NCBI GenBank assembly: GCA_013001295.1
Contig: JABDMW010000047.1
Span: 62,001 to 126,000 of the forward strand
Length of the DNA: 64,000 bases
DNA from: Hyphomonadaceae bacterium
GTDB taxonomy: Bacteria > Pseudomonadota > Alphaproteobacteria > Caulobacterales > Maricaulaceae
Direction of reading: 5' to 3'
Both the position numbers and the translations under genes were made by a program. Below the pieces are notes generated by a model that saw only the letters and a program-made list of their open reading frames with translations, had not been told where the DNA came from and did not search any database. How positions within the stretch are numbered: the stretch's first letter is position 1; each line of letters begins with the position of its first letter. Positions 8,382-19,664 of the stretch are shown piece after piece.

Positions 8382-11144
8382 GTGAACATTATCAAAACAC
8401 TTATCAGCTTTGCCGTTATTGTTTACGGCTTGGCAGGGTGCGCGCCGGAAACTGCAGAACAAGTTGCCGATAATACGATAGATCAAAATGAAGTGATCTC
8501 AAAAAAAATAGAAAAGATCGACGAAAACCAGGTGCCTCATGCGCAGCTTGGTGACAATGTAACACCGCTTGCCTATCGCTTGGATTTAGAAATGGACCCA
8601 AGACAGGACGACTTCAACGGCTTCGTCAATATCGACGTGATGATCAAAGAACCAACCAAGAAAATCTGGTTGCACGGCAAAAACATGACGGTCACCAATG
8701 CGAAGGCTTTGTTGAGCGATGCGACTGAAATTAAGGCTGAATATGTTCAAGTTGATCCTGCGGAAGCGCCCTCGGGCATAGCTTCGCTCAACTTTGAGAC
8801 TGAAGTCGGGCCTGGAAAAGTGGTTCTCATTATCCCCTACTTTAAACCTTACAATACAGCGCTGAATTCGGCCTATAAAGTCGAACGAAAAAACGGCAAC
8901 ACAACCGATAATTATATTGTGACTCAGTTTGAAGCCATAGGCGCCCGTGAAGCATTCCCAAGTTTTGATGAGCCGCGCTTCAAAGTACCATTTAGCCTTT
9001 CTATTTCGGCGCCCAGCGAAGACTTTGTCTATGCCAATACACCGGTCGTCTCAACGTCGAAAAGAGGCGATGGCTGGACGCGACATGTGTTTAAAAAAAC
9101 GCGCCCATTGCCAACCTATCTAATCGCTTACGGTGTCGGACCTTGGGACGTGGTGGAATTTGATCCGTTAGCCCCAACCGATGTGCGAGACCGTGAGATA
9201 CCGTTGCGGGGTATTGCAGCACGGGGTGAAGGAAAGCGATTTCAATATGCGCTTAAAAATACGGCAGGTATCCTGGAAGCATTGGAAACTTATTTTGGTA
9301 TACCCTATCCCTATGAAAAACTCGATTTGATCGCTGCGCCGGAATATGCGTTTGGCGCGATGGAAAACCCTGGAGCGATTGTTTACACAGAATATCTGCT
9401 TTTGATGAATGAGCAATCGTCACTCAATCAAAAACGTCTGTATGCTCGTGTCCACGGCCACGAATTGGCCCATCAATGGTTTGGCGATCTTGTCACGCCG
9501 GTCTGGTGGGAAGACATCTGGCTCAACGAAGCCTTCGCCACCTGGATGGGCAACAAAGCTGTTGATATCTGGCGGCCGGATGGAAGTTTTGATCGTATTA
9601 CGTTGAATGCCGCACTGGGGGCTATGGGTCTCGACTCATTGGCGAGTACGCGCAAAGTGCGCGAGCCGCTCGAGCGAACAGAAAACGTTATGGATCAATT
9701 TGACAGTATTACCTACCGAAAAGGCGGTGGTGTGTTGTCGATGATTGAGAATTATCTGGGCGAGGAACGCTTCCAAAAAGGAGTGCGTCTGCATATGGAA
9801 AGATTTGCCGACGACGTTGCTACAGGCGATGATTTTTTCCAATCTCTCGCTGACGGCGCCGGTGATGCCAAAGTTGTTCCGGCCCTTAAAAGCTTCGTGG
9901 ATCAACCTGGACTCCCGTTGGTGAGTGCCGAACTTAATTGCAAAAATGAAACTTCCACATTGGAATTGTCGCAAAGCCGGTATGCACCATTAGGGTCGAC
10001 CGTTGAACAAACACAAACCTGGCAGATCCCGGTTTGTGCCGGATACAAGGTCGGCCAAGACATCAAAAAGTCTTGCTCATTGCTCGAGAAGAAAAACCAA
10101 ACACTTGAACTGGACGGCGAATCTTGCCCGGCTTGGATAACCGCCAATGCGGACGGGGCTGGATATTATCGTTTCTCACTCGATAGCGAGGGGTGGAGCA
10201 AGCTGATTGCTAATATCGACGATTTAAACCCACGTGAAGTTTTAACTGTGATTGATAGTCTAAAAGCCGCTTTCAGTGCCGGAAAAGTGGAAGCAAGTGT
10301 CTATCTTAAAGGCCTGGAAGCCTTTGCGCGTCATAAAGAATATGATGTTGCCAGCAGAGCCGGATCCGGTATTTCGAGCATGCACTCAACCTTATTGCCA
10401 AAATCAGCCCGCAAAGATTTGGCAAGATATACGCGAGATTTATACGCTGAGCGATACGAAAAACTCAAAGACGCTGACACAGTTGAAGCCGATCTCTTGG
10501 CGCCAACATTGGCCAGCAGACTTGTTTATTACGGGAATGACGAGGAACTTGCCGCAGAATTTGCACGCAAAGGCGCCGAATATTTAGGATTGGACGGCGA
10601 TGCTGACAAAAAGGCATTATCATCCAAAGTGCGGACATTAGGCCTTGCACAGGTTTTCGAAAAGCGTCCTGAAGACAGTCTTCCGGCCTTGATGGATTTA
10701 TTAAAAAATGGATCGCCAGCTGAAAAAAGCAGTGCATTATCGGCGATCGGTTCGATCGAAGATCCGGAAGTCGCAACTATGTTACGAGCTCAGGTATTGT
10801 CCGACAAAGATGCGTTTACCAATCGGCAGGCAAGTGGTGTCATCGCGGGATTGATGGGCAATGAAGGCACGAAGGATGAAACTTGGGTGTGGTTGAAAAC
10901 AAATTTCGATGCGTTTGTTGAGGACCGCGTGCTTGATGTTCGAAAAGGCGGCACGCCCGGATATGCACGCGGGTTTTGTTCCAAAGAAAAAGCAAAAGAA
11001 GTCGAAGCGTTTTTCGAAGAAAAAGCAGCCCTAGTTCCGGGATATGAACGGCGTCTCGCGCAAACCTTGGAAAGTATCAATTTGTGTGCGGCGTTGAAAA
11101 AAGAAAAATCAACGGAACTCGTAGAGGCACTGGCGGCGCGTTAG
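8382..11144 (+). CDS. M1-family (aminopeptidase N-like) metallopeptidase, predicted lipoprotein
   Basis: GAMENPGAIVY and HELAHQWFGDLVTPVWWEDIWLNEAFA (HExxH-x18-E); GTG 8382 preceded by GGAGAG gives lipobox VYGLAGC. Confidence 0.93.
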   Translation: MNIIKTLISFAVIVYGLAGCAPETAEQVADNTIDQNEVISKKIEKIDENQVPHAQLGDNVTPLAYRLDLEMDPRQDDFNGFVNIDVMIKEPTKKIWLHGKNMTVTNAKALLSDATEIKAEYVQVDPAEAPSGIASLNFETEVGPGKVVLIIPYFKPYNTALNSAYKVERKNGNTTDNYIVTQFEAIGAREAFPSFDEPRFKVPFSLSISAPSEDFVYANTPVVSTSKRGDGWTRHVFKKTRPLPTYLIAYGVGPWDVVEFDPLAPTDVRDREIPLRGIAARGEGKRFQYALKNTAGILEALETYFGIPYPYEKLDLIAAPEYAFGAMENPGAIVYTEYLLLMNEQSSLNQKRLYARVHGHELAHQWFGDLVTPVWWEDIWLNEAFATWMGNKAVDIWRPDGSFDRITLNAALGAMGLDSLASTRKVREPLERTENVMDQFDSITYRKGGGVLSMIENYLGEERFQKGVRLHMERFADDVATGDDFFQSLADGAGDAKVVPALKSFVDQPGLPLVSAELNCKNETSTLELSQSRYAPLGSTVEQTQTWQIPVCAGYKVGQDIKKSCSLLEKKNQTLELDGESCPAWITANADGAGYYRFSLDSEGWSKLIANIDDLNPREVLTVIDSLKAAFSAGKVEASVYLKGLEAFARHKEYDVASRAGSGISSMHSTLLPKSARKDLARYTRDLYAERYEKLKDADTVEADLLAPTLASRLVYYGNDEELAAEFARKGAEYLGLDGDADKKALSSKVRTLGLAQVFEKRPEDSLPALMDLLKNGSPAEKSSALSAIGSIEDPEVATMLRAQVLSDKDAFTNRQASGVIAGLMGNEGTKDETWVWLKTNFDAFVEDRVLDVRKGGTPGYARGFCSKEKAKEVEAFFEEKAALVPGYERRLAQTLESINLCAALKKEKSTELVEALAAR

Positions 11145-12196
11145 GCGGTCCGCGACGTCCAATCAGCCAATCTCGGTTCTGTGTTGCGATTGATCAGGTG
11201 CCAAATCGCATAAGATGCCAATATGGTCGCGGGAAATGACACAAAAAACAATCCAAGCGGCGAAACTCCGGGAAAGTTAAGCAACATGATCTGTGCCATC
11301 GGCCAGTTGATCACATAAAGACCTAGCGACAGGTCCGGGGCCTTTTTCAACCAGTTTGGAACGGTTCTCGAGGATGTTATTCCGTAATATGCGAGATACG
11401 CCAGCGCCAAAGTCGCCGTTACCTCAATTAAGGGCGTCCAGGGAAGAAAGAAATATTCCACAAGTGTTGCACACAAAAGGATAACCGGTATGCGGAGACT
11501 ATGGCTCAGTTTCTCACGGTAGGCAAAGGCACACATGCCCATTAAATAGAACATGCCCAAGCGAGATGCCGTGACCGCGAAATCCAGGATCGTCTCGTAC
11601 CCGCGTATCTGACGGTCGACCAGCGCCACATAAAGACTGGTTACCAGAACCGTATATAGAAGAAGGTGCAACCGGTTTTTAAGCCCGCTAATCACCCACA
11701 GACCAGCGGTAGCCAAAAAGGCGATCATGCCCCATCTGAATGTCCATAACCCGCCCTGAATAATACACATATAGAGAGCGTTATCGAGCAGCCCCGGCGT
11801 CAAGGCGTCGGGTTCGATACAACTGACAACCCGCAAGAAATAGGATAGATGCTGTGAGACACGTGATGTGCCTGGTTCGGGTGGTTGTCCGAATAAAGGA
11901 AACAACACCATCGGTACAAATGCTGCAAAGATGATTAGGATCGGTATATTTCTGAAGAAGCGGGACCCTAGAAATTTCAGCGCCGAGCCATGGCGGGTCA
12001 AACTCTTCATCGCCAACCATCCGGATATCATGAAGATGAGCGCAATCCCGTACCAACTCGGATCATATCCGAACATGCGCAAATATTCCGCATTGGCAGG
12101 ACCAACCGGCATGGTTGAAGCATACCCAAACGCAATCAGTGTGATGATTGCCATGCGTAGCGGCCCGAGCCATGGGTAAATTCTTAGATCTTGCAA
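11141..12196 (-). CDS. Acyltransferase 3 family membrane protein
   Basis: Multi-TM protein with acyltransferase-3-like layout (PSWYGIALIFMISGWLAMKS...LSLGLYVINWPMAQIML). Confidence 0.75.
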   Translation of the reverse strand: MQDLRIYPWLGPLRMAIITLIAFGYASTMPVGPANAEYLRMFGYDPSWYGIALIFMISGWLAMKSLTRHGSALKFLGSRFFRNIPILIIFAAFVPMVLFPLFGQPPEPGTSRVSQHLSYFLRVVSCIEPDALTPGLLDNALYMCIIQGGLWTFRWGMIAFLATAGLWVISGLKNRLHLLLYTVLVTSLYVALVDRQIRGYETILDFAVTASRLGMFYLMGMCAFAYREKLSHSLRIPVILLCATLVEYFFLPWTPLIEVTATLALAYLAYYGITSSRTVPNWLKKAPDLSLGLYVINWPMAQIMLLNFPGVSPLGLFFVSFPATILASYAIWHLINRNTEPRLADWTSRTA

Positions 12197-12380
12197 ACTA
12201 CTGGCCCCATAAATTCACATTTGCGCCCAAAAACGGACGAAAACAGACTTTAGCTATCAAATTAACAGTCAAAAGTTTAAAAAATACTCATCAGAAACAA
12301 ATGTTTAATCGCATTGCTAATCTTCTGGTAAGCCCGTCCGATTAAGTCTAAGCAGGACGTGTGCAAATGAAGGCGCTATC

Positions 12381-13208
12381 ATGACTTGGCTCCATTTACT
12401 GATCCTGGCAATCGTACAGGGGCTAACGGAATTTCTTCCGGTTTCCAGCTCCGCACACCTGATCCTTCCCGCGCAAATTTTGAACTGGCCGGACCAAGGT
12501 CCGTTGATCGATCTGATGGCGCATCTAGGATCTTTAGGAGCTGTGCTTATATATTACAGACGCGATGTCAGACGTATGCTCTGTGGCGGTGTTGATCTGC
12601 TGAGCTTTGATCAGGCACGTCAATCAAGTGAACGGGCTCGTCTGACGAGCTATATCCTTATCGCCACGCCCCCCGCGCTCCTGGCGGGGTTAGCCATGAA
12701 TGCAATTGGATGGGATGAGGCCATCCGATCGCCGGCAATCATCGCTTGGACAATGATTATTTTCGGAATCATACTCTGGCTGGCAGATGTGTTTGGTAAA
12801 AAAGTCAAAACGATTGAAGGGATGAATTGGAAAGCGGCGTTTCTTATTGGCCTCGCTCAAATCATCGCTTTCATACCGGGGACGTCGCGGTCGGGCATTA
12901 CCATGACGGCGGCACGGGCGTTGGGGTATACGCGAACCGAGTCGGCCCGTTTTTCGATGTTGATGGCGATCCCGATTATTGGCGCGGGCGGCTGTTTCGC
13001 ATTCATCAAGCTTTTACGGAGCGGCGGCGGCAATGCCAGTTGGATGGACGGATTGGTCGTTGCAGGCCTGTCCCTGATCGCTGCGTATTTCGCTATTTAT
13101 GTTTTTATGCGCCTGATCGAAAAGATCAGTTTCCTGCCGTTCATGATTTACCGGGTGGCCCTTGGGGTAATCCTGTTATGGTGGATTGCCCAAGGTGGCA
13201 CTGCGTAG
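12381..13208 (+). CDS. uppP: Undecaprenyl-diphosphatase
   Basis: AIVQGLTEFLPVSSSAHLIL and PGTSRSGITMTAARALG motifs. Confidence 0.95.
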   Translation: MTWLHLLILAIVQGLTEFLPVSSSAHLILPAQILNWPDQGPLIDLMAHLGSLGAVLIYYRRDVRRMLCGGVDLLSFDQARQSSERARLTSYILIATPPALLAGLAMNAIGWDEAIRSPAIIAWTMIIFGIILWLADVFGKKVKTIEGMNWKAAFLIGLAQIIAFIPGTSRSGITMTAARALGYTRTESARFSMLMAIPIIGAGGCFAFIKLLRSGGGNASWMDGLVVAGLSLIAAYFAIYVFMRLIEKISFLPFMIYRVALGVILLWWIAQGGTA

Positions 13209-13214
13209 CGAATG

Positions 13215-14228
13215 TTAGTCCGATGCCGCTTGGTGGAACTGACCGTATTTTTTGAATTTTTCCAAATGGGCCGGCATAATCGCTTCAATGGTTTTAGCCT
13301 TTATTCCCAGTTCAGCGAGGCCGGGCATATCAGGTGACACGACATTGTCAGATTTAAGGCTGGTCACCTGATCTCGAGTAAGAACCGGTTTGACAAATGG
13401 CAAAAAGCCAGTGAATTCACCGATGGCGCCAACGATATTTGCTGCAAACCAGGGCAGGGGAACAAGCAGCCGTTTTTTGTCGATCGTTGCCAACATGAAT
13501 TCCAGCAATTCTTTGAATGTATAGCTTGTGGGGCCGCCCAGTTCGAATGTTGTACCCTTGCTGCCATTATCGACCGAGGTTGCGATCGCTTTGGCGACAT
13601 CTCCAACATAAACGGGTTGAAAACGGGTATGTCCACCGCCGACGAGAGGCAGGACCGGAGCAAAACTGCTCATTTGAGCAAACCGTCCAAAAAAGCCATC
13701 GTCTTCGCCAAATATAATAGACGGGCGCATGATATCAGCTGTGGCGACATGTTCGCGCAAAACGTTTTCACCTGCGGTTTTGGATTTTGCTGACTCACTC
13801 ATTGCATTTTCGCCCGCACCTAGAGCGGAAACGTAAACAAAATTGGCAATGCCGCGCTCTTTCGCAGCCTCCGCAATATTTCGCACACCTTGCACATGGA
13901 CGGACTCAAATGTCTGGCGTCCTTCTTTGTGCAAAATCCCGACAAGATTGATCACGGCATCAGCCCCGTCCAAAGCCCGCGCCACCGAGAGTTTGTAGCG
14001 AATATTTGCTTGCACAAGCTGGATTTGGCCAACAGCGCCAATCACGCGCAGATCCTGAGCGGTATGCGGACGCCTAACAGCGGCACGAATACGCCATCCC
14101 TGTTTGACAAGTTCACGGACCACGAAGCGTCCTAGAAACCCGTCTGCCCCGAATACCGTAATTAAGCCTTTTGCCATGATTTCATCCATGTTGTGAATAA
14201 GCGCTTTCGACTTACGACGAAATTTCAA
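13215..14228 (-). CDS. NAD(P)-binding complex I NDUFA9-family protein (start may be nearer 14176)
   Basis: GLITVFGADGFLGRFVVRELVKQGWRIRAAVRRP...DAVINLVGILHKEGRQTFESVHVQGVRNIAEAAKERG. Confidence 0.85.
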   Translation of the reverse strand: MKFRRKSKALIHNMDEIMAKGLITVFGADGFLGRFVVRELVKQGWRIRAAVRRPHTAQDLRVIGAVGQIQLVQANIRYKLSVARALDGADAVINLVGILHKEGRQTFESVHVQGVRNIAEAAKERGIANFVYVSALGAGENAMSESAKSKTAGENVLREHVATADIMRPSIIFGEDDGFFGRFAQMSSFAPVLPLVGGGHTRFQPVYVGDVAKAIATSVDNGSKGTTFELGGPTSYTFKELLEFMLATIDKKRLLVPLPWFAANIVGAIGEFTGFLPFVKPVLTRDQVTSLKSDNVVSPDMPGLAELGIKAKTIEAIMPAHLEKFKKYGQFHQAASD

Positions 14229-14321
14229 CCCTGTCCATAATTAGCAGTCGATTTTGATGATAAAATCGACTCTACGATTGACCCAACAGCTCGCCTGTCG
14301 TAAATGCCTTCTTCGCTCCCT

Positions 14322-14408
<87 letters not shown>

Positions 14409-14597
14409 GCGGTTCTCAAAACCGGTATCTCTCCATATCGTTCAATGCGGCAGTGTAGAACGTAAAATTCCGTTTTACATGTCAATTTGAAAGAAACGCG
14501 TCGCGCGAAAGTACAATATTTCATCGACGCGCAAAAATTTTGCGCTCAACGTGATTTTAGGCTTTCCAAAACTTCCGCAATAGTCTTAAGAAATACT

Positions 14598-17500
14598 GTG
14601 ACTAAAAAATCTAAAAAAACCAAAATCGCCAAATCAGGATTTGAGAAAATCCTAGTGGCCAATCGCGGTGAAATTGCCATCCGTATTTTGCGGGCTGCGA
14701 ATGAGCTCGGCAAAAAAACAGTCGCGGTTTACGCCGAAGAGGACCGTCTGGGCCTTCACCGTTTCAAAGCAGACGAAGCTTTCCTTATTGGACAAGGGCT
14801 TGGCCCGATCAAAGCCTATCTTTCGATTGAAGAAATCATCCGTGTTGCGAAAGATTGCGGCGCGGATGCCATACATCCCGGGTATGGGCTACTTTCGGAG
14901 AATCCAGATTTTGTCGATGCATGTGACGCGGCGGGGATCGTCTTTATCGGTCCGAAAGCGGCGACAATGCGATTGCTCGGCGACAAGGCTTCAGCCCGAA
15001 ATGTTGCAATCGCAGCCGACGTTCCTGTGGTTCCAGCAACCGATGTCTTGGGTGACGACATGGATGACGTTCGGGCGCAGGCGGCCAAAATCGGATATCC
15101 ATTAATGCTCAAAGCAAGTTGGGGCGGCGGTGGTCGCGGCATGCGCCCAATTTATAATGAAGACGAGCTTGAGCAGAAAGTCCTTGAAGGACGTCGGGAA
15201 GCCGAATCGGCATTTGGCAATGGCGAAGGTTTCCTCGAAAAGTTGATTGAACAGGCCCGCCATGTCGAGGTTCAAATTTTGGGCGACTCACATGGAGATA
15301 TTTATCATCTTTGGGAGCGCGATTGTTCGGTGCAGCGCAGAAATCAAAAAGTTGTTGAACGGGCGCCGGCACCGTACCTGACCCAAAAACAGCGCGAAGA
15401 TTTATGCGCACAAGCGAAAAAGCTCTGCGCACATGTATCCTATCAAAATGCGGGCACCGTCGAATTTCTGATGGATATGACCGATGAGAAATTCTACTTC
15501 ATTGAAGTCAATCCCCGGGTTCAAGTTGAGCATACGGTCACGGAAGAAGTAACAGGCATTGATATTGTTCGCGCGCAAATTTTGATCGCGGAAGGCAAGC
15601 CGATTGCTGAGGCAACTTTGACGAAATCTCAAGAGGATGTCGTCTTAAATGGCCACGCTTTGCAATGCCGGGTGACAACAGAAGATCCTCTGAACAATTT
15701 CATTCCCGATTACGGACGCATCACGGCCTACCGGTCCGCCAATGGAATGGGGATCAGGCTCGACGGCGGCACGGCATATTCGGGCGCGGTTATCACCCGT
15801 CACTATGATAGTTTGCTGGTGAAAGTGACGGCTTGGGCGCCGACACCGGAACTTGCAATATCACGACTCGACCGATCACTTCGTGAATTTCGGATTCGCG
15901 GGGTGAATACCAATATTGCGTTCGTCGAAAACCTGTTGAAGCACCCGAAGTTTTTGGACAATAGTTATACAACAAAATTTATCGATAATTCGCCTGAGCT
16001 GTTCAAATTTGAGCGTCGCAAAAACCGGGCCAATAAAATCCTCAACTATATAGCCGATATTACGGTCAACGGGCATCCGCAGGCGAAGGGAACGACACGA
16101 CCAAGCGTGAAGCTGTCGGCCGTGCCACCGCTACTGAACGCTGACGAACCGCCGGCCGGAACCAAAACTCTTCTTGAAACCAAAGGACCGGAGGCCGTTG
16201 CCCGGTTTATGCTGGACCAGAAAAAAGTCCTGATTACCGATACGACCATGCGCGACGGCCATCAGTCCTTATTGGCAACACGCATGCGCTCGATTGATAT
16301 GATCAATGTCGCGCGCAGTTATGCCCACAATTTGCCGGATTTATTTTCAATGGAATGCTGGGGTGGCGCGACCTTCGATGTCGCTTATCGCTTTTTGCAG
16401 GAAGACCCGTGGCACCGCCTCCGCGAATTGAGGCAGTTAATGCCCAACATTCTTACGCAGATGCTGCTACGCGCTTCTAATGGTGTGGGATACACAAATT
16501 ATCCTGATAATGTCGTGCAAAGTTTTGTCGCCCAGGCTGCCAAAAGCGGTGTCGATGTTTTTCGGGTCTTTGACAGTCTCAATTGGGTCGAAAATATGCG
16601 GGTAGCGATCGATGCGGTTCTAGCTTCGGGGCGAGTATGCGAAGGAACGGTTTGCTATACTGGCGATATTCTCAATCCCGACCGCTCAAAATACGATCTT
16701 GATTATTTCGTGAATATGGGCCGTGATCTCAAATCAGCGGGTGTACATGTACTGGGATTAAAAGACATGGCGGGGCTCCTAAAGCCAGCGTCGGCCCGCG
16801 TGCTTGTCAAAGCGCTGAAAGATGAGACGGGATTGCCCGTGCATTTCCATACACATGATACAAGCGGCGCATCGGCTGCAACGGTATTGGCTGCCTGTGA
16901 TGCTGGTGCCGACGCAGTAGATGCAGCGATGGATGCATTTTCCGGTGCAACATCTCAGCCATGCCTGGGGTCAATCGTCGAAGCCTTGCGCCATACGCCA
17001 CGAGACACGGGGCTTGATATCGAGGCGATCCGCGAGATTTCGCACTATTGGCAAGCGGTTCGGGAAAACTACAGTGTCTTCGAAGCCGGCGTTTCGTCTC
17101 CGGCCTCAGAAGTTTATCTGCACGAAATGCCCGGCGGCCAATTTACAAATCTACGCGCGCAGGCGGCCAGTCTGGGTCTTGCTGAACGTTGGCCTGAAAT
17201 TGCGCGGACTTATGCCGACGTCAATCAGATGTTTGGCGATATTGTTAAAGTTACACCGTCCTCCAAGGTTGTTGGGGACATGGCATTGATGATGGTCACG
17301 CAAAATTTAAGCCGGGCCGATGTTGAAGATCCCGATAAGGACATCGCGTTTCCGGCTTCGGCGATAAATATGATGCGGGGAGATCTCGGGCAACCACCGG
17401 GCGGCTGGCCAAAAGCCATCCAAAAGAAAATACTAAAAGATGAAAAGCCTTATACCGAACGTCCAGGGAAGAGATTGGCATCCGTAGATTTAGAGAAAAC

Positions 17501-18074
17501 GCGCGATGATTTATCCAAAGAACTCAATAACTACCCGGTATCTGACGAGGATTTAAACGGATATCTGATGTATCCGAAAGTTTTCCTCGATTATATGGGG
17601 CGCCGGCGTGATTATGGCCCTGTGTGGGCTCTGTCGACGCCCGTTTTCTTTTACGGCATGGAGATCGGCGAAGGTATTTCCGTTGAAATTGATAAAGGTA
17701 AAACGCTGGAAATTCTGCTACTCGCCGTCAGCGAAACCGGCGAAGACGGAAATGCAAAAGTGTTTTTTGAACTGAATGGTCAGCCGCGAACAATACGCGT
17801 ACCTGATCGATCAGTGCAAAACCTGGCACCGCGCAGACCAAAAGCGGAAGACGGAAATTCTTCTCATGTGGGCTCGCCCATGCCGGGCCATATTGGAACC
17901 GTTTCGGTTACGTTAGGGGATAAAGTTGAAGCTGGCGATGTCCTGTTGACGATAGAAGCGATGAAAATGGAAACGTCTATCCATGCCGATCACAGCGGTA
18001 CGGTCAAAAAAGTTCATGTTGAACCGGGTGCAAGTGTTGATGCGAAAGATTTACTCATCGAGATTGAAACTTGA
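14598..18074 (+). CDS. pyc: Pyruvate carboxylase (ORF opens at 14487; GTG 14598 is the more likely start)
   Basis: N-terminal biotin carboxylase (KILVANRGEIAIRILRA), carboxyltransferase (DTTMRDGHQSLLATRMR) and biotinyl domain (EAMKMET). Confidence 0.95.
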   Translation: MTKKSKKTKIAKSGFEKILVANRGEIAIRILRAANELGKKTVAVYAEEDRLGLHRFKADEAFLIGQGLGPIKAYLSIEEIIRVAKDCGADAIHPGYGLLSENPDFVDACDAAGIVFIGPKAATMRLLGDKASARNVAIAADVPVVPATDVLGDDMDDVRAQAAKIGYPLMLKASWGGGGRGMRPIYNEDELEQKVLEGRREAESAFGNGEGFLEKLIEQARHVEVQILGDSHGDIYHLWERDCSVQRRNQKVVERAPAPYLTQKQREDLCAQAKKLCAHVSYQNAGTVEFLMDMTDEKFYFIEVNPRVQVEHTVTEEVTGIDIVRAQILIAEGKPIAEATLTKSQEDVVLNGHALQCRVTTEDPLNNFIPDYGRITAYRSANGMGIRLDGGTAYSGAVITRHYDSLLVKVTAWAPTPELAISRLDRSLREFRIRGVNTNIAFVENLLKHPKFLDNSYTTKFIDNSPELFKFERRKNRANKILNYIADITVNGHPQAKGTTRPSVKLSAVPPLLNADEPPAGTKTLLETKGPEAVARFMLDQKKVLITDTTMRDGHQSLLATRMRSIDMINVARSYAHNLPDLFSMECWGGATFDVAYRFLQEDPWHRLRELRQLMPNILTQMLLRASNGVGYTNYPDNVVQSFVAQAAKSGVDVFRVFDSLNWVENMRVAIDAVLASGRVCEGTVCYTGDILNPDRSKYDLDYFVNMGRDLKSAGVHVLGLKDMAGLLKPASARVLVKALKDETGLPVHFHTHDTSGASAATVLAACDAGADAVDAAMDAFSGATSQPCLGSIVEALRHTPRDTGLDIEAIREISHYWQAVRENYSVFEAGVSSPASEVYLHEMPGGQFTNLRAQAASLGLAERWPEIARTYADVNQMFGDIVKVTPSSKVVGDMALMMVTQNLSRADVEDPDKDIAFPASAINMMRGDLGQPPGGWPKAIQKKILKDEKPYTERPGKRLASVDLEKTRDDLSKELNNYPVSDEDLNGYLMYPKVFLDYMGRRRDYGPVWALSTPVFFYGMEIGEGISVEIDKGKTLEILLLAVSETGEDGNAKVFFELNGQPRTIRVPDRSVQNLAPRRPKAEDGNSSHVGSPMPGHIGTVSVTLGDKVEAGDVLLTIEAMKMETSIHADHSGTVKKVHVEPGASVDAKDLLIEIET

Positions 18075-18229
18075 TCTCTAGGGATGCATGATATTTTTAC
18101 AATTGCCCGGAATTGATCGTCGAAAGCAAAGATTGTAGACGCCGTCTTTAGGTGTTATGTCGACCACCAGTAATTGTTCTGGGGTTTATTCGCGTATAAA
18201 AACTGGTTCAGTTCATCCGGGAGAAAAAA

Positions 18230-18850
18230 ATGAGTATTCATTTTCACAAAAAAGACTTGCCAGCGGGTGTGGATTTTGGAACGTCTGTTGCCGTTGATAC
18301 GGAGACGCAGGGACTGTCGATGGTGCGCGATAAACTCTGTCTTGTTCAACTCTCTGCTGGTGATGGCGATGCGCACATTGTGCAAATGGACCGCCAATCA
18401 TATGATTGTCCAAATTTAAAAGCTTTGCTCGGGAATACAGATGTAGAAAAAATTTTCCATTTCGCCCGGTTTGATGTTGCAGTTTTAAAACGCGATTTAA
18501 ACGTGGATATGAGCCCGATATTTTGCACTAAGATAGCATCCGCTTTAGTGCGGACGTACACGGACGCTCATGGTCTAAAAAACCTTTGCAAAGAATTGTT
18601 GAATATTGACCTCTCCAAACAACAACAAAGTTCGGATTGGGCCAATGAATCTCTGACGGATGCGCAGTTGGAATATGCTGCGTCAGATGTTCTTTATCTC
18701 CATCAATTACAACGAATACTGACTGCCAGACTAATGAGAGAATCCAGGTTTGAAATTGCAAAAGCGTGTTTTGAGTTCTTGCCAACCCGGGCATCCTTGG
18801 ATCTCAACGGTTGGCAAGACGTAGATATATTTTCGCACAGTTTCCGGTAA
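18230..18850 (+). CDS. RNase D-like 3'-5' exonuclease
   Basis: AVDTETQGL, FHFARFDVAVL, LEYAASDVLYLHQL DEDD exonuclease motifs; lacks HRDC region (206 aa). Confidence 0.88.
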   Translation: MSIHFHKKDLPAGVDFGTSVAVDTETQGLSMVRDKLCLVQLSAGDGDAHIVQMDRQSYDCPNLKALLGNTDVEKIFHFARFDVAVLKRDLNVDMSPIFCTKIASALVRTYTDAHGLKNLCKELLNIDLSKQQQSSDWANESLTDAQLEYAASDVLYLHQLQRILTARLMRESRFEIAKACFEFLPTRASLDLNGWQDVDIFSHSFR

Positions 18851-18959
18851 TGCCGGTCTTGGATTCTGAATTTTTGGTAATCAAAAACCTGCATTGAGGT
18901 GTCGCGTCTCCATGCGTAATCGGTTAAGACGGTACAAATAAGCGAAAATAAAAGCCTTT

Positions 18960-19664
18960 ATGTCAACAACCAGCGTAAATGATAAGCCCAATGGTGATGG
19001 CCATGCGCTCCAATACTGGGAGCCGCGGCGCGCATTGACGCTGGATGCGGCGCGGCGGCACTCAATATTTGTACGCCGGGCCCGGTATTTGCTGCTCGGA
19101 TTCGCGTTGCTGCTTGTTGCCATGTTGATTTGGTATTTTATCAATGCACCTAAACCGATGACACCCACAGGCAATGCAGAAGAAAACGTCAAAATGATCA
19201 ACCCGGTATATAAAGGCCGGACGTCCGACAGCTTGCCGTACAGAATAAATGCGGACGAAGCGGTCCGTTACTTCGCGCGGCCGGATGAGGTGAATTTGTC
19301 AAACCCTGTTTTAAATTTTTTGCGAGAAGAAGGGGCTCCCGAGAGCGTTATCGTTGCAGCCTCTGGACTGTATAATAATGCCACGCAAGTTTTGGAATTA
19401 CGACAGGAAGTCCAATTAAATACTGACAACGGATATCAATGCCAGACAAGTCACGCACGTGTTTTTGTAAAGAGTAAAAGGATAGAAGGTGATGAGCCGA
19501 TATCGTGTAGTGGTGAATTCGGCACAGTTTTGGGTAACGCATATGAAATCAATGATGATTATACAGAATTCGTCTTCAAGAACGGTATGACGGGGCATAT
19601 TATTCCTGACAAGACCGAAGATATATTGAGTGCTAACGAGACAGAGCCACAGGAGTCACCATGA
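18960..19664 (+). CDS. lptC: LPS export periplasmic membrane protein LptC
   Basis: N-terminal TM anchor and LptC-like beta region (MINPVYKGRTSDSLPYRINADEAVR); upstream of lptA/lptB. Confidence 0.85.
   Translation: MSTTSVNDKPNGDGHALQYWEPRRALTLDAARRHSIFVRRARYLLLGFALLLVAMLIWYFINAPKPMTPTGNAEENVKMINPVYKGRTSDSLPYRINADEAVRYFARPDEVNLSNPVLNFLREEGAPESVIVAASGLYNNATQVLELRQEVQLNTDNGYQCQTSHARVFVKSKRIEGDEPISCSGEFGTVLGNAYEINDDYTEFVFKNGMTGHIIPDKTEDILSANETEPQESP

Noticed and set aside
14487-14597. N-terminal extension of pyruvate carboxylase
   Set aside because: Unlike pyc N-termini, close to the tRNA; GTG at 14598 just before the conserved domain is more plausible
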